In this document: piece after piece, positions 8,170-14,218 of the stretch
How the letters are laid out: each line of letters begins with the position of its first letter
Numbering within the stretch: the first letter of the stretch is position 1
DNA from: a virus
Virus record (IMG/VR): IMGVR_UViG_3300048928_000617
Location: 1 to 29,255 of that record
Reading direction: 5' to 3' (one strand)
Length of the DNA: 29,255 bases
Translations under genes and position numbers: made by a program
Notes under the pieces: model-generated
What the model was told of the DNA's origin: nothing
Seen by the model: the letters and a program-made list of their open reading frames with translations, nothing else
Database searches by the model: none

Positions 8170-8528
8170 TGGTTCCTCTGATCCAATCGATTTTGCAGGC
8201 CAGTGGCCCTGTGCGCGCGCTGTTGGGCGACCCGATTCGCGTGTGGCCCGGCGTGGCGCCCAACGGCGTGGTGCTGCCCTACGCGACGTGGAGCGTCGTG
8301 GGCGGGTCACCAATAGCGCAGCTTTCCGATCCACCACCGGCGGACGGCTGGCGGGTGCGCCTGACCGTATGGGGCGATGGGGCGAGTCAGGCCAACGCCG
8401 CCGCAATTTCGATCCGCGACGAGGTGGAACGGCATGGCAGTATTGAGGCCTACAACCCGACGCCTCATGACGACGACACCGGTGCATTCGGCATCTGCTT
8501 CGACGCGCGAGTGCTTTCCATTCGTTGA
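8169..8528 (+). CDS. DUF3168 tail completion protein
   Basis: This 119-residue protein starts MVPLIQSILQASGPVRALLGD and has the family's LPYATWSVVGGSP segment and the WRVRLTVWGD strand followed by the ISIRDEVERHG helix. These are hallmarks of DUF3168 proteins, which act as tail terminators/completion proteins (gp17-type) at the head-proximal end of the tail. The start shares a base with the previous stop; an in-frame start at 8121 would lie inside the upstream gene. It is the last gene before the opposite-strand insert. Confidence 0.88.
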   Translation: MVPLIQSILQASGPVRALLGDPIRVWPGVAPNGVVLPYATWSVVGGSPIAQLSDPPPADGWRVRLTVWGDGASQANAAAISIRDEVERHGSIEAYNPTPHDDDTGAFGICFDARVLSIR

Positions 8529-8536
8529 GCGTTACG

Positions 8537-9154
8537 TTATCGACGTTTTTTCTTTGGTCGGTTATCTGATTGCTTTTTCGATTGCTCTTTCGTCAGCTTC
8601 TTCTTCGCCTCCCCCAGCTTTGCGGGCTTTACGGCGTTCGCAACACTCAAAGAGCTGGCGGCGCTTTCTTTCTCCGCATTCCGCTCGGTATCTAAGCCGT
8701 TTTGCGCATTTTCGCCCTGCTTAGACTGAATTAACGCGTTAATGGTGCGGGATGCTGCTTCTCCCCACAGAAGGTTGCCTAGCATAAAGCCGGTTGCCAT
8801 TGCGGGTGATGTGCTCTTGAACATGATCGGGCTAAAGAGTCCTAAACGGAGATAGGTGAACCCAACGACGACCCCTATAAAAATAACGATGCAGTCGAGG
8901 AATTTCCGTCTTTTATTGGCTTCGCTCCAAAGGTCTCCTAAAGACCGCGCATAGAGGAAGTTCACGAACACGCTCGCGACAGCGGCTGTCAAGAACGCCA
9001 AGGAGTACCCAAATGCAAAGTCTGTAAATGGCTGTTTGTGCAGCCATGGCTGATCGCTGGTGACCATTACAAAGATCCCCACCGCCGCGAGGCCGATGGC
9101 CCCCCAGCCGACTCCATGGAAAACTGATTTCATTGCGATGTTTTTGATTTTCAT
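8537..9154 (-). CDS. Multi-pass membrane protein, moron-like insert
   Basis: This 205-residue protein is encoded opposite to all neighbouring late genes and its DNA is visibly richer in A+T than them. Four hydrophobic segments are visible at about 14-32, 44-68, 84-107 and 115-131, followed by a hydrophilic C-tail from about 140 that becomes strongly Lys-rich (KKKLTKEQSKKQSDNRPKKKRR). No signal for a known enzyme is present and I do not recognise a family. Position, strand and composition are those of a moron expressed from the prophage, where membrane proteins often alter superinfection or host surface. The stop lies eight bases from the DUF3168 stop. A GGA ten bases upstream is a weak ribosome binding site. 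Confidence 0.75.
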   Translation of the reverse strand: MKIKNIAMKSVFHGVGWGAIGLAAVGIFVMVTSDQPWLHKQPFTDFAFGYSLAFLTAAVASVFVNFLYARSLGDLWSEANKRRKFLDCIVIFIGVVVGFTYLRLGLFSPIMFKSTSPAMATGFMLGNLLWGEAASRTINALIQSKQGENAQNGLDTERNAEKESAASSLSVANAVKPAKLGEAKKKLTKEQSKKQSDNRPKKKRR

Positions 9155-9173
9155 CTATTGCAATTCCATTTCC

Positions 9174-9201
9174 TTGTGACGTGTTAACGGCACGGTACGA
9201 T
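9174..9201 (+). promoter_or_regulatory. Possible promoter for the tail operon restart
   Basis: TTGTGA (9174-9179) and TACGAT (9196-9201) are separated by 16 bases and lie about 65 bases before the tail tube start, in the only gap after the opposite-strand insert. Each hexamer matches the sigma-70 consensus at about four positions. A second pairing starting at TTGCAA nearby is equally arguable. Weak support from sequence alone. Confidence 0.3.
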
Positions 9202-9265
9202 GGAACTTTAAATGACCGCAACCCGCACCCTGCGCCCCTCCGGGGGCATGAATGGAGATTCTCTA

Positions 9266-9745
9266 ATGGGCCACGTAATTAAATCCAAGCACACCCAGTT
9301 GTTCATCGCGATCGGCGCGGACGAGGTCATCAAGGTGACCCGTCTGCGCTCGGTCGGCTTCCCCGACGGCCAAGCCTCGGAGATCGATATCTCCGACTTC
9401 GACGACGACTGGGACCAGTTCGTTGCCGGCCGTAAGGCCACGGGGAGCACGACCATCGAAGTCATCTATGACTCGACGGCCCATGAAGCCATTGAGACCC
9501 TGCACGCTACCGGCGCCGTCGTCGACTTCTTGGTCACCGCGCCGAAGTCTGAGACTGCCGGTGCCGATAAGCCGGTCGCTTTGGAAGGCGTGATCAAGCC
9601 GCCGGACGATATTGTTTCCAAGCAGTTCAAGGGCTTCATCCAGAACTTCGCGGCACAGGTTGCCGACAACGATGTCTGGAAGGCCACCATCACCATTCGC
9701 GGCACTGGCCCGGTGAAGACCAACCGGCCCGCCGGCGGAAACTGA
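9266..9745 (+). CDS. Major tail tube protein
   Basis: This 159-residue protein (MGHVIKSKHTQLFIAIGADE) has the features of siphoviral tail tube proteins: an early strand recording a property (VIKVTRLRSVGFPDGQASEIDISDFDDD), the DDWDQFVAGRKATGSTTIEVIYD segment, and a final WKATITIRGTGPVK strand. It polymerises into the hollow tail tube around the tape measure. GGAG at 9253-9256 lies nine bases before ATG 9266 and decides this start over 9212. It directly precedes the chaperone genes, as in lambda (V then G, T), and is followed by a strong terminator. Confidence 0.9.
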   Translation: MGHVIKSKHTQLFIAIGADEVIKVTRLRSVGFPDGQASEIDISDFDDDWDQFVAGRKATGSTTIEVIYDSTAHEAIETLHATGAVVDFLVTAPKSETAGADKPVALEGVIKPPDDIVSKQFKGFIQNFAAQVADNDVWKATITIRGTGPVKTNRPAGGN

Positions 9746-9770
9746 TCCGACCAACGGCTCTCTCTCTTTC

Positions 9771-9796
9771 GGCCCGCTTCGGCGGGCCTTCTCTTT
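9771..9796 (+). terminator. Intrinsic terminator after the tail tube gene
   Basis: A perfect 7-bp stem GGCCCGC/GCGGGCC (9771-9777 and 9782-9788) with a stable TTCG tetraloop is followed by TTCTCTTT. It lies 26 bases after the tail tube stop. It would give more tail tube transcript than transcript of the downstream chaperone and tape measure genes, matching the need for many tube subunits. Confidence 0.85.
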
Positions 9797-9872
9797 GGCC
9801 GGGCGCGCGGGATCCCCCGCGTGTTAGCCGTGCGCGGCCTGCGCGCCCAGCCACCATTTCAGGAAACGGCCC

Positions 9873-10250
9873 ATGAGCAAGACCAACGACACCCCGGCGA
9901 CCGATACGCGCGCCACCGAACAGACCGTGCTGCAGTCCTTCACCAGCCTGGGCATGTTTGCCTCCAAGGACGTGCATGCAGACACCATCACGCTGCCCAG
10001 CGGCGACAAGGCGCAGTTCCATGTGCGCGAGCTGCCGGATGCTGAGTTCCGCAAGCTCTTCCAGGACGGCGATCGCGCCAAGCTGATCGCGGCGACCATC
10101 TGCGACGAGAACGGCAAGTCGGTGATGACGGCCGCCCAGGCGGCGCAGCTCAAGCCGCTGGTAGCCGCCGAGCTGCAGCAGGTGGCCATGAAACATTCGG
10201 GTTTCGGCGAGAAGGCTGCTGACGCCCAGGCCGAGGCGGGAAACGCCTAA
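9873..10250 (+). CDS. Tail assembly chaperone, short form (lambda gpG-like)
   Basis: This 125-residue protein (MSKTNDTPATDTRATEQTVL) is the unshifted product. Features are a Thr-rich N-terminus, the TITLPSGDKAQFHVRELPDAEFRKLF core and an Ala/Glu-rich C-terminus ending EAGNA. By position (between tail tube and tape measure) and by the slippery heptamer just before its stop, it is the gpG equivalent, which coats the tape measure during tail assembly and is absent from virions. A gap of 127 bases with a terminator precedes it. A short CAGGAAACGGCCC gives the AGGA ribosome binding site. Confidence 0.88.
   Translation: MSKTNDTPATDTRATEQTVLQSFTSLGMFASKDVHADTITLPSGDKAQFHVRELPDAEFRKLFQDGDRAKLIAATICDENGKSVMTAAQAAQLKPLVAAELQQVAMKHSGFGEKAADAQAEAGNA
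10238..10244 (+). promoter_or_regulatory. Programmed -1 ribosomal frameshift site GGGAAAC
   Basis: The heptamer reads G GGA AAC in the gpG-like frame, a perfect X XXY YYZ slippery sequence, differing only in the last base from lambda's GGGAAAG. The zero-frame stop TAA follows at 10248-10250. After slipping to GGG AAA, translation continues CGC CTA AGG into the downstream frame, which is open through to 10543. Confidence 0.9.
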
Positions 10251-10543
10251 GGCAGCGGGGCGAGGACTGGTTTTGGCATGTGCTGGCTGGCCATCTGCAC
10301 CGCACGGTCGCCGAGCTACGCGGAACCATGTCGCGCAAGGAGTTCCTGCGGTGGTGGGAGTTCCACAAGCGAAACCCCATCGATCCGGTGGGGCTGCACA
10401 TCAGGCCGGCCGCATTCGCTGCCTTTACCTCCGCCGCTCACAGCCAGGGAGGCACGAAGCGCGGCATGCAGGACTTCATTGACGTGCTGGTGCCACGATC
10501 GGACGACGACGAGGCCCAGGACTGGTTCGATTCACTGGGATGA
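10244..10543 (+). CDS. Tail assembly chaperone, frameshift extension (lambda gpT-like; part of a GT fusion)
   Basis: This frame lies at -1 relative to the gpG-like gene and is open across its stop. Shifting at GGGAAAC adds 99 residues (RLRQRGEDWFWHVLAGHL...) to 124 residues of the short form, giving a fusion of about 223 residues. The WFWHVLAGHLHRTVAELRGTMS stretch and EFLRWWEFHKRNPID match the lambda T/DUF4035-like minor tail domain, where GT binds tail tube subunits and G coats the tape measure. Part of the domain lies before the first in-frame ATG (10319 region) and GTG (10280), so independent initiation would lose conserved residues. This supports expression only by frameshifting. Confidence 0.87.
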   Translation, partial: RLRQRGEDWFWHVLAGHLHRTVAELRGTMSRKEFLRWWEFHKRNPIDPVGLHIRPAAFAAFTSAAHSQGGTKRGMQDFIDVLVPRSDDDEAQDWFDSLG

Positions 10544-10546
10544 CCA

Positions 10547-12514
10547 ATGGCTGACAACTTCGGGCGCTTCGCGGCGGTTCCCATCGGCCCGCTGCTGGCT
10601 GCGCGAGACGGCGGCCTCACGCTCGCCACTACTGCGGCGGCCAACATCAACCGCATGGCCAAGTCGGACGTGGCGCAGAGCACGGGCACGGTGGGGGTCG
10701 AGGTCGCCGTATGGGGCGACGACCCGATGGCGGCCGTGATCGGCGTCGTTACCGCGGAGGCGCCGCTCAATTCCTACCCCGGGGCCACGGCCGCGGGGGT
10801 CGGTTGGGAGCTGGGAACGGGGCGGGTGATGTTGAGCGGCGCGGCTGTGGCCAGCGGCCTACCGATCGCCAAGCACGGTGATATCGCTGGTCTGCGGGTG
10901 GTATTCGGCACGCCGACCCGCCTGCAGCTCTACCTGGGCGCCACGCAGGTGCATCAGCGCGACATCACTCTGGCGGGCCCGTTGCACTTTGCAGGCGCCC
11001 TCGCGGCAAGCAAGGCCGGTGGTCTGTGCATGGTGGTGAACGCCGGACAGTGGAACGCGCGAGGCCCGGCTGCACTCGCCGGCTGGAAGGTGGCCGCGGC
11101 CTCCGGACCCGTCACCCGCCTGTCCGACGCCGACTGGCTGACCGCACCGGGCGACCTGCCCGCCAACGCTCGGTACGAGGGGCTGATCGCCGAAGGGGTG
11201 AACCTGATCAGCGAGATCAACTTCTGGCCGTGGGGTGGCAATCCGGTCACCCAGACCAGTGCCGCCGAATGCGTTGTGCTTGATGCGGATGGCCTGCTCG
11301 ACGGCTTGGCCCTGTCCGGTGCCTCGGGCATGCCTGTCCAGATCCGGTCGGGTAGCTCTGCCGGCATGCTGGCCGACACGGCGGCAGTGTTCCGATTCAC
11401 GGTGGATCGCATCGAGATCAACGACGACGGCAGCAAAACGGTTCACTTCCGCGATGCCCACGACGATCTGGACGAGACGATCAACCGCGGCGTGTTCATG
11501 CCGAACATCGCCGCTTTGGCGTGGAAGCCGCAACCGGTCGTGATCGGTGCGGTGGCCAGCGTGCCGGCGATGGGTGCCAACTCGGATGCGACGGCGATGT
11601 TCGTGGCCGACGGCCTGGTCTACGCCGATGCGGTGATGGACCGCGGTGACCTCATGGAGCCGGGCACCTTCTCTCTGTCGCCCGACGGGCAGCAGCTGAT
11701 CATGAAGTCGCCTCCGGTCACGCCGGTGGTGGCCGACCTTTCCAGCGTTGGGCCCGGCCAGCGGCCGGCCACCCTCCAGCAGGCGATCGCCGACATCATG
11801 GGCCGCCTGGGCAAAACCTCATGGTCGGCCGGCGACTGCGCCGCGGTGGATGCTGCAACCGGCTACGCGGGCGTCGGCTACTACGCCGGCAACGCGATCA
11901 CCGGCCGGGAAGCAATGAACGCCATCCTGCCGAGCTATGGCGCCGCCTGCTACCAGGACGCCACCGGCGTGCTGCGCTTCACCCGGGTGGTCGCCCCCGA
12001 GACGTTCTCCGGCGCCCCGGCGTTCGAGCTCACGGCCAACGACCTGGCCGAGGATCTTCTCGCGGTGCCTGACGACGCACCGAACCTGACGCGCCGCATG
12101 GCCTACCGGCCGAACGCTCAGGCGTTGGCCGCCTCGGATCTGGTCACTGATGTGGTGGACGTGCCGCAGGCGCGCCGCGACGAGCTGACCGGCCTGTTCC
12201 GCGCGCAGGTTTACGGCGGCGGGGTGCTGCACCAGCACTATCGCCGGGCGGACGCCGCAGATCCGGTGCTATCGCTGTTCTGGGATGCGGCCGACGCGCA
12301 GTCGGAGATCGACCGGGTGGTGGGCATGTACCGGCAGCAGCGGTTCTTCTACCAGGTGACGGTGCGCGGCGATCAGAGTTTGGCGCCGCAGCCCGGCCAA
12401 GTCGGCCGCCTGACGTACCCGCGGTACGGCCTGGAAGAGGGCAAGGCGGTGCTGGTACGGCGCGTTGAGCGCAACCCGGCCAGCGGCGACGTGGTCCTGA
12501 CGATCTGGGGCTAG
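10547..12514 (+). CDS. Large tail protein, probably baseplate hub-like
   Basis: This 655-residue protein starts MADNFGRFAAVPIGPLLAAR three bases after the chaperone stop. The C-terminal 80 residues, with the DAQSEIDRVVGMYRQQRFFY helix and the GQVGRLTYPRYGLEEGKAVLV strand ending DVVLTIWG, resemble the ends of siphoviral hub proteins. The first about 190 residues (LGTGRVMLSGAAVASGLP...LRVVFGTPTRLQLYLG) resemble a SPRY-like or lectin-like beta domain. Placement before the tape measure gene is unlike lambda, where hub gene J comes last. Function as hub or distal tail protein is an inference from the C-terminal motif and position. Confidence 0.72.
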   Translation: MADNFGRFAAVPIGPLLAARDGGLTLATTAAANINRMAKSDVAQSTGTVGVEVAVWGDDPMAAVIGVVTAEAPLNSYPGATAAGVGWELGTGRVMLSGAAVASGLPIAKHGDIAGLRVVFGTPTRLQLYLGATQVHQRDITLAGPLHFAGALAASKAGGLCMVVNAGQWNARGPAALAGWKVAAASGPVTRLSDADWLTAPGDLPANARYEGLIAEGVNLISEINFWPWGGNPVTQTSAAECVVLDADGLLDGLALSGASGMPVQIRSGSSAGMLADTAAVFRFTVDRIEINDDGSKTVHFRDAHDDLDETINRGVFMPNIAALAWKPQPVVIGAVASVPAMGANSDATAMFVADGLVYADAVMDRGDLMEPGTFSLSPDGQQLIMKSPPVTPVVADLSSVGPGQRPATLQQAIADIMGRLGKTSWSAGDCAAVDAATGYAGVGYYAGNAITGREAMNAILPSYGAACYQDATGVLRFTRVVAPETFSGAPAFELTANDLAEDLLAVPDDAPNLTRRMAYRPNAQALAASDLVTDVVDVPQARRDELTGLFRAQVYGGGVLHQHYRRADAADPVLSLFWDAADAQSEIDRVVGMYRQQRFFYQVTVRGDQSLAPQPGQVGRLTYPRYGLEEGKAVLVRRVERNPASGDVVLTIWG

Positions 12515-12897
12515 TGGGTGTACTCGGCAATGTGGGCTTGGAGCTGGAATATGTAGTAGGAAACGTCTGACGACGACTCGTACAGTCCCGATACCCACTG
12601 AGCCGGCGGGGCATTGACCCTCAGACTGAAGTGGGCCGAAGCCGACCTTATAGCTGGATCGAAGAACGACGACTCCAAAATCGTGACGGCTCGCTTGCGG
12701 CCATCAACGGTGGGCATTTTGCTCCGTTCCTTGAGATAGGCCTTCAACGCAGTGAGGCGCTCCCGATGTTCTTCGATCTCGTAGGCCCGGCTGTTCTTTA
12801 GCCGGTCGCCGGCGCTCATCAATTCCTCAAATTCCCCATGAATCCGTCGCAGCTCGGCAAGGATGGCCCTTGCCTCTTGGAGATAAACCGTGTCCAT
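12511..12897 (-). CDS. Small helical protein on the opposite strand, function unknown
   Basis: This 128-residue protein (MDTVYLQEARAILAELRRIH) has an N-terminal region to about residue 60 that looks like a helical hairpin or coiled coil, followed by a mixed C-terminal part (SSSDVSYYIFQLQAHIAEYTH). It runs against the tail operon: its stop overlaps the hub-like gene stop by four bases, and its start overlaps the divergent small gene by eight bases. AGGA nine bases before its ATG is a good ribosome binding site. I do not recognise a family. Composition is less G+C-rich than the flanking tail genes, suggesting an inserted accessory (moron) gene. Confidence 0.68.
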   Translation of the reverse strand: MDTVYLQEARAILAELRRIHGEFEELMSAGDRLKNSRAYEIEEHRERLTALKAYLKERSKMPTVDGRKRAVTILESSFFDPAIRSASAHFSLRVNAPPAQWVSGLYESSSDVSYYIFQLQAHIAEYTH

Positions 12898-13135
12898 TCA
12901 ATTCGATCCTGAAAAGTGCGACGTCCGTGTAGTGGTATGCGTGCGCGGCGGAGAACCCGGTGACCTCAACAAGAGCTTGGTCGCGGGCGCCATGCACACG
13001 CTGAATTCTATTTCCGCGTTGGATCAGGGCGCTATGAGACGAAGTCTGATTGCGTGCCTCGCTCGCCAAGTGCGATCACTCAAACGCAATGAGGACGAGG
13101 TTCGCGCCGCGAAAAGGGGACCGGCCGCGTGTTGA
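12890..13135 (+). CDS. Small phage protein divergent to the opposite-strand gene, unknown
   Basis: This 81-residue protein starts at GTG 12890, supported by GGAG at 12879-12882 with a seven-base spacer. It reads MSIQFDPEKCDVRVVVCVRGG, then a helical, basic C-terminus (RSLIACLARQVRSLKRNEDEVRAAKRG). The first strands (CDVRVVVCVRG) suggest a small alpha/beta fold. The start overlaps the divergent gene by eight bases and the stop overlaps the next tail gene by seven, so it is likely co-translated with that gene. No family recognised. Confidence 0.65.
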   Translation: MSIQFDPEKCDVRVVVCVRGGEPGDLNKSLVAGAMHTLNSISALDQGAMRRSLIACLARQVRSLKRNEDEVRAAKRGPAAC

Positions 13136-13890
13136 TTGGATATGGAATGCCAGCCCCTCAATCGGTGGCGCTGGTGGGTGGGACCTGGCTAACGGCAGAC
13201 GGCGGCGCGGCGCTGTTCGATGGCAAGCCCGCGCGCCGGGCGCGCATCGCCCGCACGGGTGCGCTGTCCATCGGCATCACCCTGACCGACGTTGTCGTGC
13301 CGGGCATCGTGGCCGTGCTGGGCCTGAACCTGCCCGCTGGTGTCACCGTGCGGGCCGCGGGCGCCACCGGGAAGACCGTACGGCTACCGACCGGGACCGT
13401 ATGTGCTTGGCTGTTCCCGGGCGGCACCGCCGCGGTGACCAGCGTGGCGGTCGAGATCGACACCACTGCGGCGAACGTTGAGGTCGGGGAGATCGCGATC
13501 TTCCGCGTGGTGGACGTTGGGATCACGGACGGATGGGCGGTGGCGGCGGTTGACGCCAGCACCCACACGCGTACCAAGGGCGGGCAGGTGAACACCGTGG
13601 CCGGTGCGCTGTACCGCCGGCTGACCGCCACGCTGTCCGGCCGCGCGACTGAGGTGGTGCGCAAGGGCGGCCTGGCCGGTACGGACTGGGAGACGGTCGC
13701 AATGGCGATGGCTGGAAGCCAGCGTGCATGCGTGGTGCCGCAGTATCGCGACATTCAGACCAAGGCGTTCGATCCGGCTCTGGCTGCGCGCGCTGCGATG
13801 TACGGCCACGCCACCCAGCTGCCGTCGGCCGAGAACATCAGCCGGCAGTACTTCAGCGGATACATGGAGTTTGAGGAAATCCCGGGCTGA
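13129..13890 (+). CDS. Putative tail protein (beta-rich, hub-associated)
   Basis: This protein of about 253 residues starts at GTG 13129 (LIGYGMPAPQSVALVGGTWL); GGGGA about eight bases upstream acts as ribosome binding site. An internal ATG at 13147 is an alternative. The sequence is dominated by short beta strands (ARTGALSIGITLTDVVVPGIVAVLGLNL) like a jelly-roll or galactose-binding fold, with a C-terminal segment RQYFSGYMEFEEIPG that looks like the edge domain of distal-tail proteins. It lies between the hub-like gene and the tape measure, so a tail-tip role is likely, but the exact role is not clear. Confidence 0.65.
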   Translation: MLIGYGMPAPQSVALVGGTWLTADGGAALFDGKPARRARIARTGALSIGITLTDVVVPGIVAVLGLNLPAGVTVRAAGATGKTVRLPTGTVCAWLFPGGTAAVTSVAVEIDTTAANVEVGEIAIFRVVDVGITDGWAVAAVDASTHTRTKGGQVNTVAGALYRRLTATLSGRATEVVRKGGLAGTDWETVAMAMAGSQRACVVPQYRDIQTKAFDPALAARAAMYGHATQLPSAENISRQYFSGYMEFEEIPG

Positions 13891-13931
13891 CGCTGGCAAT
13901 ATCTGCCGTCAATCAAACGAAGAGGGTCGAT

Positions 13932-14156
13932 ATGGAAGCTGATCAAGAACGTGCAAGCAGCACGCTCCTGCCCGAAATGATCAAGACAGTAGGACACCTG
14001 TCCGTGGCAGCTGGCGTTGCGGGGCTCGCCGTTGCCCTGCTGGGCGTGGCGCCGTGGGTATTCACCGCGTCCGTGTCGTCGCTGCTCTCGGCGCCGTTCC
14101 TATACGGATTCGCCGACATCGTGCTCAGCCTCAGGAAACTCTGCCAGAAGACCTGA
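13932..14156 (+). CDS. Small membrane protein (74 residues)
   Basis: The protein starts MEADQERASSTLLPEM and has a hydrophobic stretch from about residue 24 to 66 (SVAAGVAGLAVALLGVAPWVF, then SVSSLLSAPFLYGFADIVLSL), long enough for two membrane spans joined by a short turn, and a basic C-terminus (RKLCQKT). GAGGG five bases upstream of ATG 13932 is the ribosome binding site. It is a separate small transcript unit, closed by a strong terminator before the tape measure gene. It could be a holin or a superinfection-exclusion protein; with no endolysin nearby, a holin role is only a possibility. Confidence 0.65.
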   Translation: MEADQERASSTLLPEMIKTVGHLSVAAGVAGLAVALLGVAPWVFTASVSSLLSAPFLYGFADIVLSLRKLCQKT

Positions 14157-14182
14157 TTGCAGGACATCTACCGTCATCCCAA

Positions 14183-14207
14183 GGCCCGCCAAGTGCGGGC
14201 CTTTTTT
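14183..14207 (+). terminator. Intrinsic terminator before the tape measure gene
   Basis: A perfect 7-bp stem GGCCCGC/GCGGGCC (14183-14189 and 14195-14201), loop CAAGT and six T residues. The same stem sequence occurs at the terminator after the tail tube gene. It lies 12 bases before the tape measure ATG. Confidence 0.87.
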
Positions 14208-14218
14208 ATTGGTGAAAC

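Noticed and set aside
9155-9169. Mini-frame ATG-GAA-TTG-CAA-TAG directly before the minus-strand membrane gene
   Set aside because: It could couple translation to the next ATG, but AAGGAA directly abuts its ATG, so spacing is wrong; likely chance.
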